Source of the DNA: Lachnospiraceae bacterium
GTDB taxonomy: Bacteria; Bacillota; Clostridia; Lachnospirales; Lachnospiraceae
DNA: 52,822 nucleotides
NCBI GenBank assembly: GCA_011959285.1
Contig: BLLW01000022.1
Location: 1-52,822, forward strand
Reading direction: 5' to 3'
In this document: positions 44,303-52,822 of the stretch, in pieces
How positions within the stretch are numbered: the stretch's first letter is position 1
Layout of the letters: each line of letters opens with the position of its first letter
The notes under the pieces: generated by a model
What the model was told of the DNA's origin: nothing
The model's database searches: none
What the model saw: only the letters and a program-made list of their open reading frames with translations
Position numbers and translations under genes: made by a program

Positions 44303-46405
44303 ATGCAATTTACAGTTATATCTATGTTTTCAGGAGCCGGGGGCTTGGATATGGGCTTTCATAACAAAGGCTTTAAGATATTATGGGCAAATGATTTTGC
44401 AAAGGATGCATGTGATACTTATGATTTATGGGCAAATTATAATTTAGATGGAACAAGAAAAAGTGAGGAAGATTGTACGACCATAGTATGCGGAGATATT
44501 GCAAAGCTGGATTTAAAAAAGGTGTTGCCGGGAGAAGTGGTTGATGTTGTTCTTGGCGGATTTCCCTGCCAAGGATTTTCTTTAGCTGGTCCAAGGCAGA
44601 TTGACGATACAAGAAATGTGCTATATAGACATTTCGTAGAAGTAGTCAAGCTTAAAAATCCCAAGGTTTTCATTGCGGAAAATGTGATTGGCATAAAAAC
44701 ACTAGGCGGTGGGGCGGCATTTGAGAAAATAATTGATGATTTTTCTGAGCTGGGGTACACAATGTCAGCTCCTACGGTAAATGCGAAGAACTTTGGAGTT
44801 CCTCAAGATAGAATGCGGGTGGTTTTTATAGGAATCAGAAATGACATATGTCATAAGGGTGCGTACATCTTTCCGGCAGGTGATATGAGGGAGGTTAGTC
44901 TTAGGGAAGCATTGGCAGATTTACCGCCGGTTGATATGGAGGACGTATGCCAGGCCCCGTTTTCATCACGTTATATGTCAAGGAACAGGAGAAGAGAATA
45001 TGCGGATGTATCATTTACCATTCCGGCAATGGCTAAGCAAGTGCCATTAAGCCCAGATTCAGGAGGAATGCGGTATGTGGATGTGGATAGATTTGAATTT
45101 GTAGGAGCAAACAGAAGACTAAGTTACCGGGAAGCGGCAGCAATTCAAACATTTCCTAGAGATATGGTATTTTGCGGTGATTTAGACAGCAAATATAAAC
45201 AAATTGGGAATGCTGTTCCGGTTAAATTGGCAGAGGCAATTGCAGTAGAAGTAAAGAAAATTTTGACAACGAAAGATTTAACCCCACTCTTAAATATTGA
45301 AAATCCAGAAAAGGAAATTGAAGCGGACCGAAGAATAAATGATAAGGTAAAAAATGGAAAAGCGTTTGAATATGCTTCTTTAATAGAACTGTATAATGAA
45401 CTTCTTCATACTGGGTGGAAACAAGAACAGTTAGAGATTGAACGGGATAAGAATTATCAAAACATTGAAAGAGCATATCAGTCCTTTGAGCTGCTGGATG
45501 AAGATGAGGAGGACGAAAATGAAGTAGAACTTATTGTTGAAAGACATTGCAATATGTTCAGCTGTGCGGCGCATGTGGCGGCGCGGTACTTGTGTATGGT
45601 AGAACCAATTTTACAAAATCCCAAGGGATTGCATGGTGTGCTTAAGGCAATGCCGGACAGCGCAGGGATCAAAGGTGACGTTAGGGATATAGATTTTATT
45701 GTATATTATGATAAAGAGCATAAGGAAAAGATTAAAGAAATAGGAATAAGCTGTAAAAACAATCATGAAGCAGTAAAACATCCAAGGATAACAGAAGAAC
45801 CCGATTTTGCGAAAGAGTGGACGAAAGGTGAATTTGTCTGCAGCCAAGAATTTATGGATGAAATGGAGAAAATTCAAAATAAGATTGATGAGTATAAAGG
45901 GAAATATAAAAAGTGGTCAGATGTAGAAGAAAAAATGGATAGTATTTATTATCCAATTGTGAAACTTTTTGTAAAAGAGATTAAGCGCTTAGGAATTGCT
46001 GACGAAAAGGCAGCGCATGAACAGCAGTTAAAGGCAAAAAGATTTACACAATTGTTCTTTGAGTATATGTTCGGAACTCAGGATTTTTACAAATTTATAA
46101 AGGATGATAATTCCAGAGCAACCAAAGTATACCCATATAATATGCATGGCTCTTTGATGAATCCATATAATGGAAATAAAAATGAGCAGGCTGTTAAAAG
46201 CATAAATATGCCGGAAGAAATAGTGGAAGTCAGAGTAAAGCCCAAAAGCAAAACGACGATAGAAGTATATTTCGACCAGTGGATTATATCGATGAGATTG
46301 CATAATGCTGATTCCAAAATAACCAAAACATCGTTGAAATTTGATGTGCAGATTAAAGCGCAGCCGAGAAAAGTCATGGGAACTGTATTACATTGGGATA
46401 AATAG
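44303..46405 (+). CDS. Fused C5-cytosine methyltransferase and HaeIII-like endonuclease
   Basis: 700 residues from ATG 44303 (AAGGAG upstream). Residues 1-325 form a C5 methyltransferase: motif I FSGAGGLDMGF, motif IV GGFPCQGFS with catalytic C89, ENV, QDRMRV and motif X YKQIGNAVPV. The target-recognition segment MSRNRRREYADVSFT resembles that of M.HaeIII (GGCC), from recalled sequence. Residues 351-700 match the HaeIII endonuclease family: NGKAFEYASL, GDVRDIDFIV and GISCKNNHEAVKHPRI (catalytic-type D462/D464, K485). One chain would thus modify and cut the same site, predicted GGCC. Fusion of a C5 methyltransferase with its endonuclease is unusual. The frame is clean across the junction. Confidence 0.85.
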   Translation: MQFTVISMFSGAGGLDMGFHNKGFKILWANDFAKDACDTYDLWANYNLDGTRKSEEDCTTIVCGDIAKLDLKKVLPGEVVDVVLGGFPCQGFSLAGPRQIDDTRNVLYRHFVEVVKLKNPKVFIAENVIGIKTLGGGAAFEKIIDDFSELGYTMSAPTVNAKNFGVPQDRMRVVFIGIRNDICHKGAYIFPAGDMREVSLREALADLPPVDMEDVCQAPFSSRYMSRNRRREYADVSFTIPAMAKQVPLSPDSGGMRYVDVDRFEFVGANRRLSYREAAAIQTFPRDMVFCGDLDSKYKQIGNAVPVKLAEAIAVEVKKILTTKDLTPLLNIENPEKEIEADRRINDKVKNGKAFEYASLIELYNELLHTGWKQEQLEIERDKNYQNIERAYQSFELLDEDEEDENEVELIVERHCNMFSCAAHVAARYLCMVEPILQNPKGLHGVLKAMPDSAGIKGDVRDIDFIVYYDKEHKEKIKEIGISCKNNHEAVKHPRITEEPDFAKEWTKGEFVCSQEFMDEMEKIQNKIDEYKGKYKKWSDVEEKMDSIYYPIVKLFVKEIKRLGIADEKAAHEQQLKAKRFTQLFFEYMFGTQDFYKFIKDDNSRATKVYPYNMHGSLMNPYNGNKNEQAVKSINMPEEIVEVRVKPKSKTTIEVYFDQWIISMRLHNADSKITKTSLKFDVQIKAQPRKVMGTVLHWDK

Positions 46406-46415
46406 GGGGATTTAA

Positions 46416-47660
46416 ATGGAAATAGAATTTGAAAAACTTGATGTAAGTGATCTGATGGTAGATGCTGTGTATAAGGGAGGGACAGTCGGCGGAAAAGGAG
46501 CAGAGGTTTTATCAAAATTGATGCCTGGATGCAGTAATTCAGGCGGTTTTAGAAAGGTAATGAGAAAAGACGGAAGCGGTCTTCCGGCGTATGTTGTTTT
46601 GTACACTTCTATGCAGGAATTGGCTTGGCCAGATTATTTAGATGAAGAAACGGGTATATTTCGATATTACGGAGATAATCGAAATCCAGGCAGAGCAATT
46701 CTAGATACTCCGCGAAAGGGAAATCAATTATTAGAATTTGTTTTTGGGTGTTTAAACAGCAAAGATGGATCGATCAGGAATATTCCACCCTTTTTTGTTT
46801 TTAAAAAAACAGGGAGAGGATGGGATGTTCAATTCTTAGGTTTGGCAGCACCGGGCAATCCCCATATTTCTCCAGATAGAGATTTAGTGGCTTTTTGGCG
46901 TACATTGGATGAAAAACGTTTTCAAAATTATGAAGCATATTTTACAATTTTGCAGACACCGTGTGCGATTAGCAAGGAGTGGATTCATGCATTGGTTTAT
47001 GAACACGAAAAAAGTTTTGAATTAGCACCATATAGCTGGAAATCTTTTTTAAAACAGGGACGCAATGGAATTACTCCGCTAATTGCGAAAAAAATTCCTA
47101 AGGTTCCAACAAGATATGATCAATTACAAAGTGATGCGGAAGGAAACATATGTTTATCTAAAATAAGAGAGCATTACGGAAATAATCCATATGGATTTGA
47201 AAATTGCGCGAAAGATATTTTAGAAAAAATGGATGAAAAATTTCAGGACTTTTCGCTTACAAGACCATGGAGAGACGGTGGGAGAGATGCTTTGGGGCAT
47301 TATATAATCGGGAGGGAAACGAAGTCAAATTATCCTTTGCGAATTGACTGTGCAATGGAGGCAAAATGTTTTTCTGAAAACATCGGAGTTGGAGTAAAGC
47401 ATATGTCCAGACTTATTTCTAGAATTCGATATAGACAGTTTGGAGTTATGATTACAACAAGCTATGTAAATAAGCAGGCATATAAGGAGGTAATTGAAGA
47501 TGGTCATCCCATCTTGATTGTTTCTGCTAGTGATATTGCCAGAATTTTAAGAAGGAATGCGGTTACAAGTTCTAATGTGGATGAATGGCTGTTGGCTCTT
47601 GATGAAACCGACAATAGGGGCAGAGCACAAAGAATGGAAGCTTATTATAGAACTCTTTAG
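46416..47660 (+). CDS. Mrr-type restriction endonuclease, possibly 5mC-dependent
   Basis: 414 residues starting 10 bases after the fusion gene. The C-terminal Mrr-like nuclease core has RDGGRDALGHY with D291 and CAMEAKCF with E315 and K317 (D-ExK), then QFGVMITTSYVNKQAY. The N-terminal 220 residues (VSDLMVDAVYKGGTVGGKGA, then KVMRKDGSGLPAYVVLY) recall the AspBHI/MspJI-type 5-methylcytosine-recognition domain (RE_AspBHI_N), from memory. If right, it would cut foreign 5mC DNA beside a gene that makes 5mC. Alternative: a second classical endonuclease served by the same methyltransferase. Confidence 0.65.
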   Translation: MEIEFEKLDVSDLMVDAVYKGGTVGGKGAEVLSKLMPGCSNSGGFRKVMRKDGSGLPAYVVLYTSMQELAWPDYLDEETGIFRYYGDNRNPGRAILDTPRKGNQLLEFVFGCLNSKDGSIRNIPPFFVFKKTGRGWDVQFLGLAAPGNPHISPDRDLVAFWRTLDEKRFQNYEAYFTILQTPCAISKEWIHALVYEHEKSFELAPYSWKSFLKQGRNGITPLIAKKIPKVPTRYDQLQSDAEGNICLSKIREHYGNNPYGFENCAKDILEKMDEKFQDFSLTRPWRDGGRDALGHYIIGRETKSNYPLRIDCAMEAKCFSENIGVGVKHMSRLISRIRYRQFGVMITTSYVNKQAYKEVIEDGHPILIVSASDIARILRRNAVTSSNVDEWLLALDETDNRGRAQRMEAYYRTL

Positions 47661-47662
47661 GC

Positions 47663-47691
47663 TTGACAGCATATAGTTGTTACTTTAGAGT
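47663..47691 (+). promoter_or_regulatory. Promoter of the MutT gene
   Basis: TTGACA (47663-47668), 17 bases, TAGAGT (47686-47691); it overlaps the end of the endonuclease gene. Confidence 0.5.
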
Positions 47692-47709
47692 ATGCAGGGA
47701 GGTAAAATT

Positions 47710-48117
47710 GTGTCTTACTCACCAAAAAGAAAAACAATCAACGTAGCTGCCGCTATCATCAAGGTCCAAAACCAAATTTTCGCCACCCAAAGAGGCTATG
47801 GACCCTTCAAGGACGGATGGGAGTTTCCAGGCGGCAAGATAGAAGAAGGTGAAACTCCAGAGCAAGCCCTCGTTCGGGAAATTAAGGAGGAGCTTGATAC
47901 GGAAATAGAGATTGGAGAGCTGGTGGACATTGTGGAATATGATTATCCAGATTTCCATCTGACCATGCACTGCTTCATGTGCACGATCAAATCTGGTGAT
48001 TTAGTGCTGAAGGAGCATGAGGCGGCAAAATGGCTTACCAGGGAAACATTGTACAGCGTGGACTGGCTTCCGGCGGATAAGGATTTAATTGACAAATTAT
48101 ATGCAAAATTCATGTGA
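47710..48117 (+). CDS. MutT-like NUDIX hydrolase
   Basis: 135 residues from GTG 47710 with GGAGG upstream. The NUDIX box GGKIEEGETPEQALVREIKE then EL has the metal-binding Glu residues. The length fits MutT-type (8-oxo-dGTP) pyrophosphohydrolases, but substrate cannot be fixed from sequence. It has its own promoter and is probably not part of the restriction operon. Confidence 0.85.
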   Translation: MSYSPKRKTINVAAAIIKVQNQIFATQRGYGPFKDGWEFPGGKIEEGETPEQALVREIKEELDTEIEIGELVDIVEYDYPDFHLTMHCFMCTIKSGDLVLKEHEAAKWLTRETLYSVDWLPADKDLIDKLYAKFM

Positions 48118-48177
48118 AGGAGATTCTTTCATGGATTAAGTCAGTATTTACATACAGATAGTAACCGGAGGAAAATC

Positions 48178-49023
48178 ATGGTAAAGATTATAGCGGACAG
48201 CACCTGCGACCTGTCAAAAGAATTATTGGAGCGTTACGACATATCCATTTTACCCCTTCACATCCTGCTTGGAGAAGAGGAGTATTTAGATGGTGTCAAC
48301 ATCACCCCGCAGGAAATCTACAACTGGTCTGACCGGCAAAAAACTACCCCGAAGACTTCTGCCCCTTCACTTGAGGATGCTGTGGAGCTTATGAAGCCTT
48401 ATGTAGAGGAGGGAAGGGAATTGATCTGCTTTTCCATATCGGATGATATGTCAACATCCGGCAATGTGATGCGGCTGGCGGCGGAGGAACTGCAGGCAGA
48501 GGAATGTGTTAAAGTCATAAACTCAGCAAATCTCTCCACCGGCATTGGCCTGCAGGTCATAGAGGCGGCAATCATGGCACAGAAGGGAATGGACGGGGAG
48601 ACCATTGCCCGGCAGATAGAGCGCATATGTCCCCGAGTGAGAGCAAGTTTTGTGGTGGACACGTTGACCTATCTTCACAGGGGCGGAAGATGCAGCGGTC
48701 TGGCAGCCATGGCAGGAGGCGCGTTAAAGCTGCATCCCAGAATCGTGGTGGAAGAAGGGAAAATGAAGCCGGGAAAGAAATACCGCGGAGGCATGAATAA
48801 AGTTATCCTGTCTTATGTGAAAGATATGGAAGAGGATTTGAAGAACGCCAAAAAAGACAGAGTCTTCATCACACATTCCGGCTGTGACAAGGAATTGGTG
48901 GATGAGGTGAAAGCATATCTCAAATCGCTTGGCTGCTTTGACGAGATTTTGGAAACCATAGCAGGAGGCGTTATCTCCAGTCACTGCGGTCCCGGGACGC
49001 TGGGGGTTTTATTTATTTTGTAG
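48178..49023 (+). CDS. DegV-family fatty-acid-binding protein
   Basis: 281 residues. The start VKIIADSTCDLSKEL, the motif TSAPSLEDAVEL, SISDDMSTSGNVM, and GGRCSGLAAMAG then HCGPGTLGV are typical of DegV (FakB-like) proteins that bind fatty acids for phosphorylation by FakA. GGAGG precedes the ATG. Confidence 0.92.
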   Translation: MVKIIADSTCDLSKELLERYDISILPLHILLGEEEYLDGVNITPQEIYNWSDRQKTTPKTSAPSLEDAVELMKPYVEEGRELICFSISDDMSTSGNVMRLAAEELQAEECVKVINSANLSTGIGLQVIEAAIMAQKGMDGETIARQIERICPRVRASFVVDTLTYLHRGGRCSGLAAMAGGALKLHPRIVVEEGKMKPGKKYRGGMNKVILSYVKDMEEDLKNAKKDRVFITHSGCDKELVDEVKAYLKSLGCFDEILETIAGGVISSHCGPGTLGVLFIL

Positions 49024-49131
49024 GAAAGTGTGTCCTTGAAGGAAGATAAAGCTTGGAAGCGTGTAAAGGGTCTTGGACTGTTGAAATGTAAGCGCTGTCT
49101 CAGCGTAAAACATTTTGATGTGGAGGAAAAG

Positions 49132-50025
49132 GTGAGAATTTTAATTACAGGTGCAAATGGCTATCTGGGGGAAAGGCTGGTAAAGACCTATCAGGGTAAA
49201 TATGAGGTCTTTGCGGCAACCCGTGAAAATATGGATTTTACGGATGAGGATAAGGTGAAGGCGGCCTTTGCTGATTTTAGACCGGAGGTCGTCATTCATT
49301 GCGGTGCGATTTCTGATGTTGCAGCATGTGCGATGGATGCATCAAAATCGTTGGAGATTAATGTGCATGGCACACAGAACCTTGCAAAGGCTTGCCGACA
49401 GCAGAGCGCAAGAATGGTCTTCTGCAGTTCGGATCAGGTTTACATCGAGTCTCTGACGAAGGAGAACGAGGCAGTTTTTTATCTCCCTCATAAAGAAGAG
49501 GAACGGCTAAAGCCCCTGCCGGTTTACGGACAGCATAAGTTAATGGCGGAGCAGAGCTGCCTGCATGAGAACCCTGACAGCGTCATCCTGCGGCTGACTC
49601 TTTTGTATGACATGCCCGACAAGGCGGAAAGGGAAAGGGGTAAGGGCATGTTTGGGGAAAATTTAAAGACTGCCCTTGAAAACTGCCTGCCTCATCAGGT
49701 ACTCAAAAATACCAGCAGGGGAATAACGGACTGCAGGGAAGTGGTTGCTAATATGGAGAAGGCGTGGAGTCTGCCGCCGGGAATTTACAATTTTGGAAGC
49801 ACAGGCACAGGCACCGTGTATGATACGGTGAGGAAGGTCTTTTCCCTTTTTGGGAAAGAAGCCCTTGTGACCAGCCGGGGGCATCGGGAAGGCGGGGAAG
49901 AACGCAATCTTCTGATGGATACGCAGAAAGCGGAAAAAGAGGGAATCCTCTTTCGGGATACGGCATTGGGGCTTTATCAATATATCAAGGCGGTGCCGTT
50001 TCAGAAAAGCGCAGAAAATAAATGA
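49132..50025 (+). CDS. RmlD-like NAD(P)-dependent sugar-nucleotide reductase (SDR)
   Basis: 297 residues from GTG 49132 (GGAGGAAAAG upstream). TGANGYLG is the Rossmann loop, VFCSSDQVY carries the Ser, and YGQHKLMAE is the YxxxK catalytic motif. The fold is that of dTDP-4-dehydrorhamnose reductases. No other rhamnose genes are adjacent, so the substrate is open. A longer upstream frame (from 49030) lacks a ribosome site. Confidence 0.8.
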   Translation: MRILITGANGYLGERLVKTYQGKYEVFAATRENMDFTDEDKVKAAFADFRPEVVIHCGAISDVAACAMDASKSLEINVHGTQNLAKACRQQSARMVFCSSDQVYIESLTKENEAVFYLPHKEEERLKPLPVYGQHKLMAEQSCLHENPDSVILRLTLLYDMPDKAERERGKGMFGENLKTALENCLPHQVLKNTSRGITDCREVVANMEKAWSLPPGIYNFGSTGTGTVYDTVRKVFSLFGKEALVTSRGHREGGEERNLLMDTQKAEKEGILFRDTALGLYQYIKAVPFQKSAENK

Positions 50026-50036
50026 TAGATACCATA

Positions 50037-50086
50037 CAAAGACTTTCATCGGCTATGGAGCAGGTGAAGGTCTTTGCGAATTTTTA
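50037..50086 (+). terminator. Rho-independent terminator
   Basis: CAAAGACTTTCA pairs with TGAAGGTCTTTG, with a 16-base loop and a T run at 50080-50085. Confidence 0.65.
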
Positions 50087-50139
50087 AGCACATTTAGGGC
50101 AGTTTGGTCCTGCGTATGGGCAACATGCGCTTTCGTATC

Positions 50140-50168
50140 TTGCTGCCTCTTGCAGGGTATGCTATGTT
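50140..50168 (+). promoter_or_regulatory. Candidate promoter of the LytTR operon
   Basis: TTGCTG (50140-50145), 17 bases, TATGTT (50163-50168). Weak -35; likely activator dependent. Confidence 0.45.
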
Positions 50169-50222
50169 GTTGAAAGAAAAAGGAACGGCGTCCCGAAGAA
50201 CGCTCTCACAGGGAGGAAGAAC

Positions 50223-50663
50223 TTGAAAATAGCAATCAATGTGAATGAAGATGTAAAGGATATAGAAATCACGATTTCCTGTAGCCATTTGACACCGGAA
50301 ATTGAAAAGATGCTGGTCACTTTAAGGATGCTGGATCGGCAGCTGACTGCATCAAAAGGGGAAGAGACCTATTTGGTGGACGTTTCTAAGGTGATTTACT
50401 TGGAGTCGGTGGACCGGAAAACTTTTGTCTATACGGGGGATAGCATTTATGAATCCAGCTTAAAGTTGTATGAACTGGAGGAACAGCTTTATGAATGCGG
50501 TTTTTTCAGGGCAAGTAAATCCTGCCTTGTGCAGCTTAAGTATATCAAATCCCTAAAGGCGGACATCAACAGAAAGATACGGGTGACATTGGAAAACGGA
50601 GAGCAGATTATCGTTTCCAGACAATATGCAGAAGACTTTAAAAAGAGACTGGGGGTAAAGTAA
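50223..50663 (+). CDS. LytTR-domain transcriptional regulator
   Basis: 146 residues from TTG 50223 behind GGAGG. A short N-terminal part (1-45) precedes a LytTR DNA-binding domain (about 48-145): VDVSKVIYLESVDRKTFVYT, FFRASKSCLVQL and VSRQYAEDFKKRL. No receiver. LytTR-DUF3021 pairs are known regulatory modules in Firmicutes. DUF3021 may hold it at the membrane. Confidence 0.9.
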   Translation: MKIAINVNEDVKDIEITISCSHLTPEIEKMLVTLRMLDRQLTASKGEETYLVDVSKVIYLESVDRKTFVYTGDSIYESSLKLYELEEQLYECGFFRASKSCLVQLKYIKSLKADINRKIRVTLENGEQIIVSRQYAEDFKKRLGVK

Positions 50664-51185
50664 ATGGAGGAGAGAAAAACGGTTATTGACTATATCGAGC
50701 AGGTTATGAAGATTTTTGGGTTTTCAATCATTATGCTAAATATTTTTTGTATTCTGTTTGGGGAGAGCGCCAAAGAATTTTCAACTATATTTGCCTTGGG
50801 AAAGGAAGGGCTGCGGGTTGTGACAATGCTGCAGTTTTTGACGCTGGCTGTGTGGATTACATTTTGCAGATTCTTGTTTTTTACGGATATCATTATCAAG
50901 AACATGAGGACGGTGTGGAGAACCATTTGTATGATAGGCGCGATTTTGGTGGTTATGATGATTTATATCATGGTGTTTCAGTGGTTTCCGAAAGATGAAT
51001 GGCTTCCCTGGGTAATGTTTCTGAGCAACTTCCTAGTCTGTTTTGCAATGAGCTTAGCAGCGATGACCTTTAAGGAGTATAGCGAAAACAAACGGATGGA
51101 GGAAGCTTTAGGAAAAATGAAAAGGCTGAATCAGATGCAGGAAGAGAACAGGGGGAAGGAAGAGAATGATGGAATACGCAATTGA
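50664..51185 (+). CDS. DUF3021 membrane protein
   Basis: 173 residues, four predicted membrane helices (about 15-35, 50-75, 85-110, 115-140) and a charged C-terminal coil. It starts directly after the LytTR stop and overlaps the ABC gene by 20 bases. By analogy it modulates the adjacent LytTR regulator. Confidence 0.85.
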   Translation: MEERKTVIDYIEQVMKIFGFSIIMLNIFCILFGESAKEFSTIFALGKEGLRVVTMLQFLTLAVWITFCRFLFFTDIIIKNMRTVWRTICMIGAILVVMMIYIMVFQWFPKDEWLPWVMFLSNFLVCFAMSLAAMTFKEYSENKRMEEALGKMKRLNQMQEENRGKEENDGIRN

Positions 51186-52014
51186 AATGAACCATATTGT
51201 GCAGCGGTTCGGAGAAAAGGAAGTTCTTAAGGGAATCGATTTAAAGGTGGCGCGCGGTGAGATTTTCGGTCTGCTGGGACCGTCCGGCGCAGGAAAGACG
51301 ACGCTGATTAAGATCTTGACGGGGCAGCTTTGTCAGACAGGCGGAGAGGCAGTTCTTTTGGGGAGTGATACCAAGCATGCCCAGAATATACACCGAAGGC
51401 TTGGAATGATGATGGATAATTTCGGGCTTTACGAAAGACTGTCTGTAAGCGATAATCTGAAATTGTTTGCAGCAATCTATGGCGTGTCCAGGGTAAAGAT
51501 GGACGAAGCGCTGAAAAAAGTGGGACTTTACAAAGATAAAAAATGTCCTGCCATGAAGCTCTCCAAGGGGATGCGCAGCAGATTGTCATTGGCAAGGGCA
51601 GTCATAGCGGAGCCGGATGTACTTTTTCTGGATGAACCTACCAGCGGGCTGGACCCTGCCACTGCGGCAGAAATTCATCAACTAATACAAAAGGAGCAGG
51701 AAAAGGGGGCTACTATATTTTTAACCACCCACAATATGGAGGAGGCACATAAGCTGTGCAATCATGTGGTACTCCTCAATGAAGGGAAAATCGTGGAGTA
51801 TGGTGAGCCGGAGGAGGTATGTAGGAGATATAATCATCAAAATAAACTGCAGATACGCTTGTATGATGGGAAGCAGATTGAACTCCCTAATAATAAGACG
51901 GCGGCGGATAAAATGAAAAAATACCTAGAGGAAGAAGCGGTGGAAACCATTCATTCCACAGAGCCCAGTTTGGAAACTGTGTTTATGGAACTGACTGGAA
52001 GAAGTTTTGAATAG
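51166..52014 (+). CDS. ABC-2 transporter ATP-binding protein
   Basis: 282 residues. Walker A GPSGAGKTT, signature LSKGMRSRLS, Walker B VLFLDEPTSGLD and H-loop TTHN. The signature is LSKGM rather than LSGGQ, common in ABC-2 exporters. Start 51166 or 51169 (both ATG). Pairs with the permease at 52038; substrate unknown. Confidence 0.9.
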   Translation: MMEYAIEMNHIVQRFGEKEVLKGIDLKVARGEIFGLLGPSGAGKTTLIKILTGQLCQTGGEAVLLGSDTKHAQNIHRRLGMMMDNFGLYERLSVSDNLKLFAAIYGVSRVKMDEALKKVGLYKDKKCPAMKLSKGMRSRLSLARAVIAEPDVLFLDEPTSGLDPATAAEIHQLIQKEQEKGATIFLTTHNMEEAHKLCNHVVLLNEGKIVEYGEPEEVCRRYNHQNKLQIRLYDGKQIELPNNKTAADKMKKYLEEEAVETIHSTEPSLETVFMELTGRSFE

Positions 52015-52037
52015 TAGAAGGGAGATTTGGATTAAAG

Positions 52038-52730
52038 ATGAGAAATGTTGCAGCAATTTTTCAAAAGCAGATAAAGGATACATTTAAAAATAAGGAAATC
52101 TTGATTCAGTTTGTCATGTTCCCCGTGCTTGCGCTGATTATGGAAGAGCTGATTCATGTGGAGGGACTGCCGCGAAACTATTTTGTAAATATGTTTTCTT
52201 CCATGTTTGTGGGGATGGCGCCGCTTGTCAGTATTGCGGCGGTGATTTCCGAGGAGAAAGAAAAGAATACCCTTAGGGTGCTTATGATGTCAGGGGTAAA
52301 ACCGGCAGAGTATCTGCTGGGGATAGGGAGTTATATCTGGCTTGCCTGTATGGCGGGAGCGTTTATTATGGGAATGACGGGAAAGTATAAAGGGCGTGAA
52401 TTTGCCGTGTTTTTGATGGTCATGGGAGTGGGGATTTTGGCTTCTATGCTGATTGGGGCAGCAATTGGGACGTTGAGCAGGAATCAGATGATGGCGACTT
52501 CTTTGATGGTGCCGGTGATGCTGGTCTTTGCATTTTTGCCGATGCTTGCCGGGTTCAATGACAGTATTAAGAAAATCGCGAGGTTTGCTTACTCGGAGCA
52601 GATTGGGATATTGATTGGACGAGTAGGGGAATTTCAGATTGGGGTTGAGAATGTGGGGGTGATATTGGGCAATATGGTGGTGGCTGGGTTGGTTTTTCGA
52701 TATGCGTATAGGAAGTGTGGGTTGGCGTAA
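52038..52730 (+). CDS. ABC-2-type permease
   Basis: 230 residues with about six hydrophobic segments; KEKNTLRVLMMSGVKPAEYL is the ABC-2 coupling motif after TM2. GGGAGA precedes the ATG. It completes the LytTR-DUF3021-ABC operon. The rest of the window (52731-52822) is GC-rich and holds no visible gene. Confidence 0.85.
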   Translation: MRNVAAIFQKQIKDTFKNKEILIQFVMFPVLALIMEELIHVEGLPRNYFVNMFSSMFVGMAPLVSIAAVISEEKEKNTLRVLMMSGVKPAEYLLGIGSYIWLACMAGAFIMGMTGKYKGREFAVFLMVMGVGILASMLIGAAIGTLSRNQMMATSLMVPVMLVFAFLPMLAGFNDSIKKIARFAYSEQIGILIGRVGEFQIGVENVGVILGNMVVAGLVFRYAYRKCGLA

Positions 52731-52822
52731 GAAGGTAGGGGGTGGCACAGTCGAGGGGTACTCCGGTACTGGCAGGGCGGCAGCGGCTAAGGTTCAGGGG
52801 GCGGAGGGTGCGCAGAGGGAAC

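Noticed and set aside
1-52822. tRNA or rRNA genes
   Set aside because: No stretch with a T-arm GTTCRA pattern plus cloverleaf, and no rRNA-like conserved sequence, was recognised by eye; a tRNAscan run would settle it.

Overview
The window looks like a chromosome segment of a gut-type Clostridia, most likely family Lachnospiraceae. The evidence is moderate-to-low GC, strong AGGAGG ribosome binding sites with many GTG/TTG starts, and families typical of that group: FapA/DUF342 with EIRLG repeats, EFR1 ferredoxin-flavodoxin, RNHCP, CD3324-type Mor-like regulator, TPM protein, DUF3021 with LytTR, BceAB-type transporter and WYL regulators. No rRNA, tRNA or CRISPR array was seen. Gene names rest on motif recognition by eye; no database search was run.

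Layout. (1) 1-7.7 kb is a decaying accessory zone. Redox and transport genes (aldo/keto reductase, PTS EIIB, RibD-type reductase, FMN flavoprotein, DUF4405, ApbE, 4Fe-4S aldo/keto reductase) are cut down by deletions that join one gene to the next. After them come a Tn916-type cysteine-rich KTR remnant, an apparently intact tyrosine recombinase, and an AbiEii toxin fragment still carrying its promoter. (2) 7.7-12 kb is a BceRS-BceAB-like two-component system and ABC transporter, with a candidate operator between kinase and transporter. (3) 12.2-16 kb has a strong promoter, a long leader with a G-U-rich hairpin, a FapA-like protein with seven N-terminal EIRLG repeats, and a receiver-HD-GYP c-di-GMP phosphodiesterase. 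(4) 16-25 kb is mixed housekeeping: GNAT acetyltransferases, NYN/PIN-like protein, Mor-like regulator, RNHCP protein, peptidase T, a WYL regulator with a palindromic operator, and a SEC-C protein. (5) 24.5-32.5 kb holds an amylosucrase-like GH13 between two coiled-coil proteins, an O-fucosyltransferase-like protein, a RecF-like ATPase, a beta carbonic anhydrase and an EFR1 protein. (6) 32.5-41.8 kb holds a hybrid sensor kinase, a TPM/zinc-ribbon membrane gene pair (one gene interrupted by a stop codon), an SPL-family radical SAM enzyme, and an AraC regulator divergent from a GH13 glycosidase fused to a kinase-like domain. (7) 41.9-48.1 kb is a nucleic-acid conflict island: two tandem RlaP-type nucleotidyltransferases, then a promoter with an embedded LexA/DinR-type SOS box, a small unknown gene, a single-chain cytosine-5 methyltransferase/HaeIII-like endonuclease, a second Mrr-type nuclease (possibly 5mC-dependent) and a MutT-type NUDIX hydrolase. 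(8) 48.1 kb to the end has DegV, an RmlD-like reductase, and a LytTR-DUF3021-ABC exporter operon.

The best candidates for something new are the HaeIII-like methyltransferase-endonuclease fusion under an SOS-box promoter next to a Mrr-type nuclease (43.7-47.7 kb), the GH13-kinase fusion (39.5-41.8 kb), and the EIRLG-repeat FapA with HD-GYP partner and structured leader (12.3-16 kb).
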